Assembly: GCF_002099195.1 (NCBI RefSeq)
Contig: NZ_NBYX01000028.1
Span: 17,822-81,821, forward strand
DNA length: 64,000 nt
Direction of reading: 5' to 3'
DNA from: Burkholderia puraquae
Lineage (GTDB): Bacteria; Pseudomonadota; Gammaproteobacteria; Burkholderiales; Burkholderiaceae
A program made the position numbers and the translations under genes. Position 1 is the stretch's first letter. Each line of letters opens with the position of its first letter. Positions 53,015 to 63,060 of the stretch are shown here, piece by piece. Under the pieces are notes generated by a model. The model made no database searches. It was not told the origin of the DNA and was given only the letters and a program-made list of their open reading frames with translations.

Positions 53015-53866
53015 ATGAAAAAGCTCGACCTCGATGTGCTCGCGATGGTGGTGGCCGTTGCGGAATCCGGATCGTTCGCTCAGGGCGCGCAGGCCGTGCA
53101 CCGGTCGCCGTCGGCGGTGAGCATGCAGATCAAGGCGCTGGAAGACGCGCTCGGCAAGCCGCTCTTCGTCCGCGATACGCGCAACGTGACGCCGACCGGC
53201 GACGGCACGATGCTCGCCGAATACGGCCGCCGGATGCTGGCGATGCGCGACGAGGCATGGGCGTCGGTCGTGCGCCCGGAGATCCGCGGCCGCGTGACGA
53301 TCGGCGTGCCCGACGATTACATTTCTTCGTTGCTGCCGCAGGTGCTCGGCAAGTTCGCCGCGATGCATCCGCGCGTGGAACTGCGCGTGATCGGCCAGCC
53401 GAGCAGCGCGCTCGTGCCGATGCTGAAAGACAACACGGTCGACCTCGCGTGCCTCACGCGGATCAAGGGCGTGACCGGCGAGCTGATCCGGCTCGAACCG
53501 CTCGTCTGGGCCGGATCGCCGAAGCGCAACGTATGGGAAGAGCGGCCGCTGCCGGTGGCCTTCTTCACGCACGGCGGCAGCATGGCGCGCGATCAGGCGG
53601 TCAAGGCGCTGAACCGGCGGAAGATCCCGTACCGGATGTCGTACGAAAGCCCGAGCCACCTCGGCCTGCTCAGCATGGTGGAGGCCGGGCTCGCGGTCGC
53701 GCCGCTGGCGCGCTGCTGCATTCCCGATCATCTCGTGCAGCTGTCGGAAAGCCACGGGCTGCCGCCGCTGGGCGAACTCGAGGTCGTGCTCGCGCGCAGC
53801 GCGCAGTCCGCGCGCCCGCCGTGCGACTACCTGGCCGAGCAGATTCTCGGCGAATGGCGGACCTGA
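53015..53866 (+). CDS. LysR-family regulator (divergent from the LysE exporter)
   Basis: A 283-residue LysR protein. HTH region LDLDVLAMVVAVAESGSFAQ ... SAVSMQIKALEDALGKPLFVRDTR (residues 4-57), effector domain about 88-280. It starts 110 bp from the divergent lysE-type gene, the normal arrangement for an exporter and its activator. The ligand is presumably an amino acid. No obvious long palindrome was found in the short gap. Confidence 0.92.
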   Translation: MKKLDLDVLAMVVAVAESGSFAQGAQAVHRSPSAVSMQIKALEDALGKPLFVRDTRNVTPTGDGTMLAEYGRRMLAMRDEAWASVVRPEIRGRVTIGVPDDYISSLLPQVLGKFAAMHPRVELRVIGQPSSALVPMLKDNTVDLACLTRIKGVTGELIRLEPLVWAGSPKRNVWEERPLPVAFFTHGGSMARDQAVKALNRRKIPYRMSYESPSHLGLLSMVEAGLAVAPLARCCIPDHLVQLSESHGLPPLGELEVVLARSAQSARPPCDYLAEQILGEWRT

Positions 53867-53888
53867 GCGGCCCGCCGGCGGCCGCGTC

Positions 53889-54779
53889 TCAGCACGACTT
53901 CAGCAGCCATGCGCGGAACGCGACGAGCGACGGCAGCGTCTCGTTCCCCGGCGGGTAGACGAGGTAGTAGCTGCGCTGGCTGGTGATCGCGTCGCCGATC
54001 GACACGAGCTCGTGGCGGCTCAGCTCGTCTTCCACCAGCACTTTCGGCACCAGCCCGATCCCCATCCCGGCCCGCACGGCCTGGATCAGGTGCGACGTCA
54101 GCTCGAAGCTCGGGCCGATGCGCATCTGGCGGTGGTCGAGCCGATAGTGCGAGAACCATTCTGCCCATGCCTGCTGGTTGCTCGTCACGCCGAGCAGCGT
54201 CTGCTTTGCGGCCCAGGCCGGCGTGCGCGTGTCGGCCTTGCGGCGGCCGCCGGTGTCCGGCGGCGCGATCGCGATCAGGAACTCGTTGTACAGCCGGTGT
54301 GCGTGCAGGCCCGGCCAGTCGTCCGCGCCGACGGTGATGGCCGCATCGAGGTCGTCGTTGAGGAAATCGATGGCGCCGATCCGCGAATGAAGGTGCACGG
54401 TCACGCCCGGATGCGCGGTGTAGAAGTCGTGCAGGTGCGGCAGCAGCCACTTCGAGCCGAACGTGGGCAGCGTCGCGAGCCGCAGCGTGCCGGCGCCTGC
54501 CTGGTGCGACATCGCCTGCAGCGTCGCGCCGCGGATGCGCCCCAGTGCGCCGCTCAGCTCGATGAAGTAGCGGCGCCCCACTTCGGTCAGCTTCACCGAG
54601 CGGCCCTCGCGCCGGAACAGCGGCACGCCGAGTTGATCCTCGAGCGTCTGGACCTGCCGGCTGATCGCGCTCTGGCTCAGCGACAGCTCCTCGGCCGCGC
54701 GCGTGTAACTTTCGTGCCGCGCGGCGGCTTCGAACACCAGCAGCAGCGACATCGACGGGGTGAGGCGACGGTAATTCAT
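53889..54779 (-). CDS. GcvA-type LysR-family regulator
   Basis: A 296-residue LysR protein with the GcvA-like start RRLTPSMSLLLVFEAAARHESYTRAAEELSLSQSAISRQVQTLEDQLGVPLF and an effector domain with FGSKWLLPHLHDFYTAHPGV and DLDAAITVGADDWPGL. It is divergent from the large YdiJ-type dehydrogenase gene at 54933, its likely target, and convergent with the preceding LysR gene (22 bp between stops). Confidence 0.92.
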   Translation of the reverse strand: MNYRRLTPSMSLLLVFEAAARHESYTRAAEELSLSQSAISRQVQTLEDQLGVPLFRREGRSVKLTEVGRRYFIELSGALGRIRGATLQAMSHQAGAGTLRLATLPTFGSKWLLPHLHDFYTAHPGVTVHLHSRIGAIDFLNDDLDAAITVGADDWPGLHAHRLYNEFLIAIAPPDTGGRRKADTRTPAWAAKQTLLGVTSNQQAWAEWFSHYRLDHRQMRIGPSFELTSHLIQAVRAGMGIGLVPKVLVEDELSRHELVSIGDAITSQRSYYLVYPPGNETLPSLVAFRAWLLKSC

Positions 54780-54932
54780 GAGTTTTATGCAATATTCGCC
54801 GGGTGAGAATTCGTTTGTTTCTCACGGAATTTCCAAAGATACTGGAATTCCCGGTTGCGTGGAAACTTGCTAAAAAATCATGTTTCGGCGCACGCGAACC
54901 GGCCGGTTCCACCCACACTGCGCATTTACCCC

Positions 54933-57900
54933 ATGTCGATCGCCCCATTGCCCCGTCCCGCCAGCCCGCCCGCGCATGCGTACCGTGACTTTCTCACTGC
55001 ACTGCAGGCTGCCGGATTCGCCGGGGAAATCCGCGCGGACCATGCGAACCGGACGGTGCAGGCCACCGACAACTCGATCTACCAGCGCCTGCCGCAAGCG
55101 GTGATCTGCCCTGCGCATGCGGACGATGTGCGGCTGCTGGCGCGGCTGCTCGCCGAGCCCGCGCATCGCGACGTCGCGGTGGCCGCGCGCGGCGGCGGCA
55201 CGGGCACCAACGGCCAGTCGCTGACCGACGGCGTGGTCGTCGACCTGTCGCGCAACATGAACCGGATCCTCGAAATCGACGTCGAGCAGCGCTGGGTGCG
55301 CGTGCAGGCGGGCGTCGTCAAGGATCAGCTCAATGCGGCGCTGAAGCCGCACGGGCTGTTTTTCGCACCGGAACTGTCGACGTCGAATCGCGCGACCGTC
55401 GGCGGGATGATCAACACCGACGCGAGCGGGCAGGGCAGCTGCACGTACGGCAAGACGCGCGACCACGTGCTCGAGCTCGATTTCGTGCTGATGGGCGGCG
55501 AGCAGCTGCACAGCGACGCGCTCGCCGACGACGAGCTGGAGCGCCGCTGCGCGCGCCAGGACCGCGTCGGCAAGGTCTACCGCGCCGCGCGGCGCATCAG
55601 CGACGACAAGGCGGCGCTGATCGACGCGAAGTTTCCGAAGCTCAATCGCTGCCTGACCGGCTATGACCTCGCGCACCTGCGCGAACCCGACGGCCGCTTC
55701 AACCTGAACAGCGTGCTGTGCGGCGCCGAAGGCTCGCTCGGCTTCGTCGTCGAGGCGAAGCTCAACGTGCTGCCGATCCCGAAGTATTCGGTGCTGGTCA
55801 ACGTGCGCTACGCGGGCTTCATGGACGCGCTGCGCGACGCGCGCGCACTGCTCGCGCATCAGCCGCTGTCGATCGAGACGGTCGACTCCAAGGTGCTGAT
55901 GCTGGCGATGAAGGACTTCGTATGGAGCAGCGTGGCCGAGTATTTCCCGCAGGACGACGCTCGGCCGACGCTCGGCATCAACCTGATCGAATTCAGCGGC
56001 GACGATGCGGACGACGTCGACGCGCGCGTGCGCGCATTCGTCGACCATCTGCGCACCGATACCAGCGTGGAGCGCCTGGGCCACACGCTCGCGGCCGGCG
56101 ACGACGCCGTGAAGCGCGTGTATGCGATGCGCAAGCGCGCGGTCGGCCTGCTCGGCAACGTGCAGGGTGAGGCGCGCCCGCAGCCGTTCGTCGAGGACAC
56201 CGCGGTGCCGCCCGAGAACCTTCCCGCGTACATCGCCGAATTCCGCGCGCTGCTCGACGGCCACGGGCTGCAATACGGGATGTTCGGGCACGTCGATGCC
56301 GGCGTGCTGCACGTGCGGCCGGCGCTCGACATGAAGGACCCGAGGCAGGCGGCGCTGGTGCGGCCCGTGTCGGATGCGGTGGCCGAACTCACGCAGCGGC
56401 ATGGTGGCCTGTTATGGGGCGAGCATGGCAAGGGCGTGCGCTCCGAATATGCGCCGGCGTTTTTCGGCGAGCTGTATCCGTCGCTGCAGCAACTGAAGGC
56501 CGCGTTCGATCCGTACAACCAGTTCAACCCGGGCAAGATCGCGACGCCGCCGGACCGCACGATGCGGCTGCTGAAGATCGACGAGGTACCGACGCGCGGC
56601 GACCACGACCGGCAGATCGACGAGCGTGTGTGGCAGAGCTACGGCACCGCGATGCACTGTAACGGCAACGGCGCGTGCTACAACTTCGATCCGGACGACG
56701 CGATGTGCCCGTCGTGGAAGGCGACGCGCGAACGCGTGCAATCGCCGAAGGGGCGGGCGTCGCTGATGCGCGAATGGTTGCGCCTGCAAGGGCAGGCCGG
56801 TGTCGACGTCGTCGCGGCGGCGCGTGCGCGGCAGCCGTTCCTGAGTGGCCTTGCGGCGCGCTGGCGCAACAGCCGCGCGGCGCGCAGCGGCGAGGCCGAC
56901 TTCTCGCACGAGGTGTACGACGCGATGGCCGGGTGCCTCGCGTGCAAGTCGTGCGCGGGACAGTGCCCGGTGAAGGTGAACGTGCCGGAGTTTCGCTCGC
57001 GTTTCCTCGAGCTGTACCACCAGCGCTACCTGCGGCCGTTGCGCGACTACCTGATCGGCTCGCTCGAATTCACGATGCCGTGGATGGCGCGGGTGCCCGG
57101 GCTGTACAACGGGCTGATGCGGGCGGGATGGATGCGCACGCTGCTGGAGCGGCACGTCGGCATGGTCGACAGCCCGCTGCTGAGCCGCTTCGATCTCGCG
57201 GCCGTGATTCGTCAATGGCGCGTGAAGCCGGCCGACCCGCAGGCGCTCGCCGCGTTGGGCGACGCGCAGCGCGCACGCAGCGTCGTCATCGTGCAGGACA
57301 CGTTCACGCGCTATTTCGATACCGAGCAACTGGCGACGCTGATCGAGTTGGCGGCGCGCTCGGGCTTTCAGGTGTGGCTCGCGCCGCTCGCGCCGAACGG
57401 CAAGGCGCTGCACGTGCAGGGCTTTCTGCGGGCGTTCGAGCAGGCGGCGATCCGCAATGCGACGCAACTGGCCGCATTGGCGCGCTCGGGTGTCGCGCTG
57501 GTCGGCCTCGATCCGGCGATGACGCTCACGTATCGGCAGGAATACCTGAAGGTGACGGGGCTCACCGAGGTGCCGAAGGTCGCGCTGCCGCAGGAATGGC
57601 TGCTGCAGGCGCTGCCGGAGGCCGGTGACGGTGGCGGAGACAGCAGCGTGCCCGCGTCGTACCGGTTGCTGCCGCACTGCACCGAGAAGACCAATGCGCC
57701 CGACAGCGGCAAGCAATGGGTACAGGTGTTCGCACGACGCGGGCTGCGTTTGCAGGTTCAGGCGGCAGGGTGCTGCGGGATGTCGGGCACCTACGGGCAC
57801 GAGGCGCGCAATCTCGACACGTCGAGGACGATCTATGCGCAGTCGTGGGCGGCGCATGTCGATGCAGCGGACGTGGAAGGCGAGGCGCTGGCGACCGGCT

Positions 57901-57992
57901 ATTCATGCCGCAGCCAGGTGAAGCGGATGTCGTCGAAGCAGGTGCGCCATCCGTTGCAGGCGCTGCTCGATCATGTCAGGGCGGCGGGGTGA
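54933..57992 (+). CDS. FAD/Fe-S D-2-hydroxyacid dehydrogenase (YdiJ-like)
   Basis: A 1019-residue protein. The N-terminal half is an FAD-linked oxidase of the vanillyl-alcohol-oxidase/D-2-hydroxyglutarate dehydrogenase type, with RGGGTGTNGQSLTDGVVVDL (about residues 87-106), PELSTSNRATVGGMINTDASGQGS and the C-terminal GMFGHVDAGVLHVRP block. The second half carries Fe-S cysteines: MHCNGNGACYNF (about 574), CLACKSCAGQCPVK (about 668-681) and a CCG-type CCGMSGTYGHE (about 946). It oxidises a D-2-hydroxyacid and passes electrons to the membrane chain. ATG at 54933 matches the family start; Shine-Dalgarno is weak. Likely activated by the divergent GcvA-type regulator. Confidence 0.92.
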   Translation: MSIAPLPRPASPPAHAYRDFLTALQAAGFAGEIRADHANRTVQATDNSIYQRLPQAVICPAHADDVRLLARLLAEPAHRDVAVAARGGGTGTNGQSLTDGVVVDLSRNMNRILEIDVEQRWVRVQAGVVKDQLNAALKPHGLFFAPELSTSNRATVGGMINTDASGQGSCTYGKTRDHVLELDFVLMGGEQLHSDALADDELERRCARQDRVGKVYRAARRISDDKAALIDAKFPKLNRCLTGYDLAHLREPDGRFNLNSVLCGAEGSLGFVVEAKLNVLPIPKYSVLVNVRYAGFMDALRDARALLAHQPLSIETVDSKVLMLAMKDFVWSSVAEYFPQDDARPTLGINLIEFSGDDADDVDARVRAFVDHLRTDTSVERLGHTLAAGDDAVKRVYAMRKRAVGLLGNVQGEARPQPFVEDTAVPPENLPAYIAEFRALLDGHGLQYGMFGHVDAGVLHVRPALDMKDPRQAALVRPVSDAVAELTQRHGGLLWGEHGKGVRSEYAPAFFGELYPSLQQLKAAFDPYNQFNPGKIATPPDRTMRLLKIDEVPTRGDHDRQIDERVWQSYGTAMHCNGNGACYNFDPDDAMCPSWKATRERVQSPKGRASLMREWLRLQGQAGVDVVAAARARQPFLSGLAARWRNSRAARSGEADFSHEVYDAMAGCLACKSCAGQCPVKVNVPEFRSRFLELYHQRYLRPLRDYLIGSLEFTMPWMARVPGLYNGLMRAGWMRTLLERHVGMVDSPLLSRFDLAAVIRQWRVKPADPQALAALGDAQRARSVVIVQDTFTRYFDTEQLATLIELAARSGFQVWLAPLAPNGKALHVQGFLRAFEQAAIRNATQLAALARSGVALVGLDPAMTLTYRQEYLKVTGLTEVPKVALPQEWLLQALPEAGDGGGDSSVPASYRLLPHCTEKTNAPDSGKQWVQVFARRGLRLQVQAAGCCGMSGTYGHEARNLDTSRTIYAQSWAAHVDAADVEGEALATGYSCRSQVKRMSSKQVRHPLQALLDHVRAAG

Positions 57993-58084
57993 CGATCGGG
58001 TGTCGCGTGTTGCGTTGCCCGTGAGATGGCTTTCATCTCAGTGTCGAGCGGCACGCTTCGCGCCGCTGTCGACGCCTGTCTGGC

Positions 58085-58387
58085 TCACGCGTCCGCTTTA
58101 GCCGTTTTTCCGGAACGCGGCTTTTCCGCCGCAGGAAACACACCGCCGCCGCGTGGCCGTTTCGGTTCGATCCGCATTTGCCGGATCACGCGCCGGAAAT
58201 CGATCTCGTGTGCGGCCAGCGTGCCGATCAGTTTCGCGATGACCGCGAGGTGGGACGGGACGGTGCCCTTGCTCGAATAGTTCGTGATCGAGCTTTCGTT
58301 CATCCGGATCAGGCGGGCGAACTCGCGTGCCGTCAACTGTGCCTTCTTCAACTCCTGTTGGAATTCTGCATACGCCATTGCACACAT
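58085..58387 (-). CDS. Small helix-turn-helix (XRE-like) protein
   Basis: A 100-residue protein. Residues about 8-60 (QQELKKAQLTAREFARLIRM ... NYSSKGTVPSHLAVIAKLIGTLAAHEIDF) form an XRE-type helix-turn-helix; the basic tail (KRPRGGGVFPAAEKPRSGKTAKA) may contact DNA or be disordered. The start at 58387 has GGAGA upstream; an in-frame ATG at 58378 is also possible. It sits between the YdiJ-type gene and an ABC binding protein, 87 bp after the latter gene's stop on the same strand. Target unknown. Confidence 0.8.
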   Translation of the reverse strand: MCAMAYAEFQQELKKAQLTAREFARLIRMNESSITNYSSKGTVPSHLAVIAKLIGTLAAHEIDFRRVIRQMRIEPKRPRGGGVFPAAEKPRSGKTAKADA

Positions 58388-58474
58388 GATGCTTTGTCTC
58401 CGTGAATCAGAATTCGGCCCGCGCGGCGCCGGCGCCGACGAGTGGCGTTCCCGTCGTGCCGGCGCGGCGGCGGG

Positions 58475-59629
58475 TTACATCTTCACCTGGTCGAGGAAAG
58501 TCTTCTTGCCGGTCTTGTAGCCGTAGATCGAGATGATCCCGTGCGTCAGGTCGCCCTTCGAATCGAAGGTCGTCGTGCCGATCACGCCGTCGTACTTCGT
58601 CGCCGGCATCGCCGCGAGGATCTTCGCCGGGTCGGTCGAGTTCGCGCGCTTCATCGCGTCGACCGCGATGTAGACCGCGTCATACGCGAACGGCGCATCG
58701 AACTTGATGCCCTGGTTGAAGCGCTTCTGGTATTTCGCGAGGAAGGCCGCGCCGCCCGGCATCTTTTCGAGCGCCGCGCCGGCTTGCGAGCACAGCACGT
58801 TGTCGGCTGCCGGGCCGGCCAGCTCGGCCAGCGAGTCGGTGCACACGCCGTCGCCGGACAGGATCTTCGCGCGCAGGCCGAGCTGCTTCGCCTGCTTCGC
58901 GAGCGGGCCGCCGGTGGCGTCCATGCCGCCGTACATGATCGCGTCCGGGTTCTCGCCCTTGACCTTGGTGAGAATCGCGCGGAAGTCGACGGCCTTGTCG
59001 TTGGTTGCGTCGTGCGACAGCACCTTCAGGCCGAGCGCCTTCGCCTTCTTCTCGAACTCGTTCGCGAGGCCCTGGCCGTACGCGGTCGAATCGTCGATCA
59101 CCGCGACGCTCTTCACGCCCTTCGACTGCGCGTAGCTCGCGAGCGCCGGGCCTTGCTGCGCGTCGGTCGCGACGACGCGGTAGGTCGTCTTGAAGCCTTG
59201 CTGCGTGTAGGTCGGGTTCGTGGCCGACGGCGAGATCTGCACGATGCCCGCGTCGCTGTAGATCTTCGACGCCGGGATCGACGTGCCCGAGTTCAGGTGG
59301 CCGATGACGGCGACGACCTTGTCGTCGACCAGCTTCTGCGCAACCTGCGTGGCCTGGCGCGGGTCGGCCGCGTCATCCTGCGCATCGAGTTGCAGCGTGA
59401 TCTTCTTGCCGCCGATCGTGAGCCCCTTCGCATTGATTTCCTCGACCGCGAGGCGCGCACCGTTCTCGTTGTCCTTGCCGAGGTGCGAGATGCCGCCCGT
59501 CGTCGGTTCGACGCTGCCGATCTTCACGACCTGGTCGGCCATCGCGGTCGACGCGGCCGCGAACGCGGCGGCAGCCAGTGCGACGGTGATCAGGGGTTTG
59601 CAGCGCATGCCGACAGTGCTTCGTTCCAT
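58475..59629 (-). CDS. Branched-chain amino-acid ABC transporter substrate-binding protein
   Basis: A 384-residue periplasmic binding protein (Leu/Ile/Val-binding family). Signal peptide to about residue 31 (TAMA then DQVVKIGSVEP), then HLGKDNENGARLAVEEINAKG and DDAADPRQATQVAQKLVDDKVVAVIGHLNSGTSIPA, all typical of LivJ/LivK. GGAGA precedes the ATG at 59629; an in-frame ATG at 59608 would shorten the signal. No permease or ATPase gene is adjacent, so it is an orphan binding protein that must share a transporter encoded elsewhere. Confidence 0.95.
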   Translation of the reverse strand: MERSTVGMRCKPLITVALAAAAFAAASTAMADQVVKIGSVEPTTGGISHLGKDNENGARLAVEEINAKGLTIGGKKITLQLDAQDDAADPRQATQVAQKLVDDKVVAVIGHLNSGTSIPASKIYSDAGIVQISPSATNPTYTQQGFKTTYRVVATDAQQGPALASYAQSKGVKSVAVIDDSTAYGQGLANEFEKKAKALGLKVLSHDATNDKAVDFRAILTKVKGENPDAIMYGGMDATGGPLAKQAKQLGLRAKILSGDGVCTDSLAELAGPAADNVLCSQAGAALEKMPGGAAFLAKYQKRFNQGIKFDAPFAYDAVYIAVDAMKRANSTDPAKILAAMPATKYDGVIGTTTFDSKGDLTHGIISIYGYKTGKKTFLDQVKM

Positions 59630-60261
59630 CTGCCATCTCCGAATTGAATTTTCTTGCTATTGACGTCTCGACCGGCCGACGGCGAGGTCGGGGCGATCGG
59701 ACGAGTCTCCGTACCCGTCATGGGCTTCACTTGCATCGCGTCCTGCCCCGCCACGTGCCGCCCGGGAGAGCGGGCGAATCGGGGCCTGATACGGTGCAAT
59801 TCGTATGAATATATCTGAAGCCGATTTTGCGCGCTGCAGCGAATCGCGTAGCGGGGCGGCTGCGGCACGGCCGGTGCCCGACTTGCGAAGGCGCCGGATG
59901 CCGGAAATCGTGCGCCGCGGCAGGCCGCAGGCTGCGATTCGCTGTCGACGGCCTTACGGCCGCATCCATTATTCGGCCGGCGGCCGGGACGAAGCCATGG
60001 ACACTGATGCGCGGTCAATCCGGAACTGTTCGGTCGATTTGTCTGCACAGTTTGGACGATTTCGATTGCGCATCCGGTTGCAGGGCCATGCTTCATCGGG
60101 ATCGATGTTCTCGTTTTAACGCAACTAACGGTCAAGTTCGGCAGCGTCGGCGAACTGGTGCGAGTCGACAGCCCGCGCGACGCATCCGGCTTTGCAGATG
60201 CCGGGGTTCGTCCTGACCGGCTCGCCTGGGGATCGCCGGGCCGATCGTGCCGGCTACGATC
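59630..60261. other. Intergenic region, no gene seen
   Basis: About 630 bp between the binding-protein gene start and the stop of the EamA gene. Short open frames are present but none has a Shine-Dalgarno or recognisable sequence. The part near 59630-59830 presumably holds the binding-protein promoter. No strong stem-loop was found. Confidence 0.5.
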
Positions 60262-61161
60262 CTATGAACGTCCGCGCAACGCCACGAAGATCACGCCGGC
60301 AATCGCCAGCAGCCCGCCACACACCGTCTCGATGCCGGGCCGCTCGCCCGTCAGTGCCATCGACAGGACGGTCGCGACCGCCGGCGTCAGATAGAGGAAG
60401 TTGGCGGCGCGCGCTGCGCCGAAGTAGCCGAGTGCGAACGTCCAGGTCGCGTAACCCAGCGCGGCGGGGAAGATGCCGAGCGTCAGGACGGCCAGCGTCG
60501 TATCGCGCGACCCGCTGCCCAGCGCCACGAGCGCGCCCGGCAGCCACGGCGTGAGCAGCAGCGCGCCGGCCAGCAGCGTGTATGCGGTGCAGGCCAGCGC
60601 GCCGTACACCGGAATCAGCCGCCGCTGCAGCACGAAATAGCTGGCTGAGCACAAGGCCGCACCAAGGATCAGCGTGCTGCCCGCGCCGAGAACGAGCCCG
60701 CCCGGCTGCCCGCGTGCGATCACCGCGATGCCGGCGAGGCTGAGCAGCGAGCCGAGCCAGCCCCAGCGATTGAAGCGCTCGCCCAGAAACACGGCCGCCA
60801 GCAGCGCCGTGAAGATCGGCAGCGTGTTCACGATGAAGCTTGCCGCGCCGGCCGATACGGTCTGCTCGCCGGTATTGAGCAGCGCGTTGTAGAGCGCGAT
60901 GCCGAGAAAGCCGCACAGCAGGAAGCGCAGCGCGTCGCCCCGTGCCGGCACGCGCGGCCGCCGCACTGCCAGCCACGCGATGATCAGCACGGCGGCAGTG
61001 GCGAAGCGCGCCGCTGCGAGCTGGAGCGGAGTCAGGCCATGCAGGCCGATCCGGATGAACGGGAAAGCGGACGCCCACGAGACGATCGTGAAGGCGACCG
61101 CGCCGGCCGCGATCAGCGGCTGCCGCGCATGACGCGACGACGGTGTGGAGAGCGTGTTCAT
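60262..61161 (-). CDS. EamA/DMT-family permease
   Basis: A 299-residue inner-membrane protein with ten hydrophobic segments in two EamA repeats (about 15-145 and 160-295). The WASAFPFIRIGLHGLTPLQLAAARF and VFLGERFNRWGWLGSLLSLAGIAVI blocks are typical. Such carriers export amino acids, nucleosides or toxic metabolites. It is divergent from the LysR gene at 61219 with only 57 bp between starts, so that regulator probably controls it. Confidence 0.92.
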   Translation of the reverse strand: MNTLSTPSSRHARQPLIAAGAVAFTIVSWASAFPFIRIGLHGLTPLQLAAARFATAAVLIIAWLAVRRPRVPARGDALRFLLCGFLGIALYNALLNTGEQTVSAGAASFIVNTLPIFTALLAAVFLGERFNRWGWLGSLLSLAGIAVIARGQPGGLVLGAGSTLILGAALCSASYFVLQRRLIPVYGALACTAYTLLAGALLLTPWLPGALVALGSGSRDTTLAVLTLGIFPAALGYATWTFALGYFGAARAANFLYLTPAVATVLSMALTGERPGIETVCGGLLAIAGVIFVALRGRS

Positions 61162-61218
61162 GCGGCAATGATGCGGCGTGGCGAGATGTTAAGCTAGCGC
61201 ACAGATCAGCATGCAGGT

Positions 61219-62217
61219 ATGAACATGATTCACAGCTCGAGCCGGCGGCCGGCCGGCACCTCCGCTCGCGTGACGCAGGGCCCGGCGGCGTTGCCTGCCG
61301 CAGCGCCGGCGCCGGCGACGGGTTCGCGGCCGCCGCTCGCGAGTCTCGAGACCGTGTGCGCGGTCGCGCGCGAGGGTTCGTTCCTCGCGGCCGCTGAAGT
61401 CTCCGGCGTGACGCACGGCGCGATCAGCCGGCGCGTGGCCGCCGTCGAAAACTGGCTCGGCCTGAGGTTGTTCGAACGTCATGCGCGCGGCGTGCGCCTG
61501 ACGCCGGATGGGCAGCGCTTCGTCGGCCGGATCGAACAGGCGTTCGCGATCATCGACAGTGCGGCGGATCAGTGGCGCTCGCCGCGTACGCCGCGACTGG
61601 TCAGGATGAGCGTGGTGCCGGCCTTCGCGCAGCTCTGGCTGTTCGAGCGCCAGCATGCGCTCGAGAGCGAGGCGCCCGCGTTGCGGATCGAGCTCGGTAT
61701 CGACCTGCGCAACGTGGATATCGCCGGCGGCGAAGCGGACCTGTCGGTCCGGTACGGGCGCGGCAACTGGCGTCAGCTCGAAACCCATGCGTTCATGCCG
61801 GAGCGGCTCTATCCGATTGCGCATCCGCGGCTCGCCGCGCAACTGGCGAAGGAGCGCCGCCGGCGCGGCGATGCCGCGCTGCTCGACCTGCCGTTGCTGC
61901 ACGATTCCGAAGTGACCGGCTGGCGCACGTGGTTCGATGCATTGGGTGTGCCGTTCAAGCCGCGCGTGCAGGATCGCCGGTTCGAGGATTACAACCTCGT
62001 GCTGGCCGCGGCCGAGGCAGGCCTCGGCGTGGCGCTGGCGCGCGTACCCCTCGCCGACGCCTATCTCAAGCGCAGCGACCTCGTGCGCGTGAGCCGGCAC
62101 GAGGTCGATTCGGTGCTCAGGTATTACTTCGTGCACGCGAAGGGGGAGAATCGGCCGGAGGTGCTGGCGTTGATGGAGCGGATGCGGGCGGCGGTAGGGG
62201 CAGGCGGCCAGGCCTAG
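61219..62217 (+). CDS. LysR-family regulator (divergent from EamA permease)
   Basis: A 332-residue LysR protein. An Ala/Pro/Ser-rich N-terminal extension of about 38 residues precedes the HTH (PPLASLETVCAVAREGSFLA ... GAISRRVAAVENWLGLRLFERHARG); the effector domain spans about 125-320. The extension is unusual for LysR proteins and a downstream start is possible, though no good Shine-Dalgarno was seen there. Probably controls the divergent EamA gene. Confidence 0.88.
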   Translation: MNMIHSSSRRPAGTSARVTQGPAALPAAAPAPATGSRPPLASLETVCAVAREGSFLAAAEVSGVTHGAISRRVAAVENWLGLRLFERHARGVRLTPDGQRFVGRIEQAFAIIDSAADQWRSPRTPRLVRMSVVPAFAQLWLFERQHALESEAPALRIELGIDLRNVDIAGGEADLSVRYGRGNWRQLETHAFMPERLYPIAHPRLAAQLAKERRRRGDAALLDLPLLHDSEVTGWRTWFDALGVPFKPRVQDRRFEDYNLVLAAAEAGLGVALARVPLADAYLKRSDLVRVSRHEVDSVLRYYFVHAKGENRPEVLALMERMRAAVGAGGQA

Positions 62218-62397
62218 CCGGGGTGTCGTGACGGCCCGCCACGGCGGGCCGGTGGGGGCGAAGAAAGCGGGGCGCGATACGCGGCACTAGGCCCCGGCCG
62301 CCGGATCGACGACAATGCCACCGCGAAAAACGATGAGGTAGAGAGTGAACGAGAATCGAAAATGTGTGCAGCCGTGCGGCTGCAACGGAGGTCAGCA

Positions 62398-63060
62398 ATG
62401 AACAGGCCAGACAAGTCGTCGAAAGCGCGCGCAGCGCTCGACCAGCTGTTTTCGGGTACGGCGCCTGCGGATGCGACGCGCGCGTCGCGTCCGGGCAATC
62501 CGTTCGAAGCGAACGCAGACGAGGCATCCGCTGGCGGGCGCGCCGGTATCGAAGTCACGCTGTCGACCCGGATCCAGTTGCGCGGGTATCCGAATGCGAA
62601 CGCATTCATGAAGCGGATGGCCGAAGCCTGGGGGCTGGAGTGGGGAATGTACGACAGCGTCAAGGCCATCGCGACGCTGCCCACCGGATGGCGGGCACGC
62701 CGGCTTCCGGAAGTCACGCAGATCGTCGACGGGCACGACGTGCTGCGCGCGGAGAGCAGCCTGCAGGGCGGCGAGATGTCGTACCTGAAAGTGCATCCGC
62801 GGTACTACATCGACGCCCGCAAGGGGTTCGGCTGGGGCAAGTCGTCGAAGGCATCCGACGATCCGGATCTGGACGGCCCCGACTGGAACTGCTTCGTGAT
62901 CGATCGCGAAAAGTCCGTCGAAGTGCACGAACTGACGACTTCGTCGCTGAAAGCCGACATGGACAATGCGCGGGCGACGTTGCTGAAATGGCTCGACGAG
63001 AACTATCCGCAACATCGCGATCCTTTCGCGTACTGGACGGATTGCGAAGCGGCATCGTAA
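62398..63060 (+). CDS. Conserved hypothetical protein
   Basis: A 220-residue cytosolic protein I do not recognise. The first 50 residues are low-complexity and charged; the rest is globular with IQLRGYPNANAFMKRMAEAWGLEWGMYD and a C-terminal half rich in aromatic and acidic residues (YYIDARKGFGWGKSSKASDDPDLDGPDWNCFVIDREKSVEVHEL). No signal peptide, membrane segment or Cys motif. ATG at 62398 follows a strong CGGAGGTCAGC. It stands alone between a LysR gene and a small membrane protein. Confidence 0.75.
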   Translation: MNRPDKSSKARAALDQLFSGTAPADATRASRPGNPFEANADEASAGGRAGIEVTLSTRIQLRGYPNANAFMKRMAEAWGLEWGMYDSVKAIATLPTGWRARRLPEVTQIVDGHDVLRAESSLQGGEMSYLKVHPRYYIDARKGFGWGKSSKASDDPDLDGPDWNCFVIDREKSVEVHELTTSSLKADMDNARATLLKWLDENYPQHRDPFAYWTDCEAAS

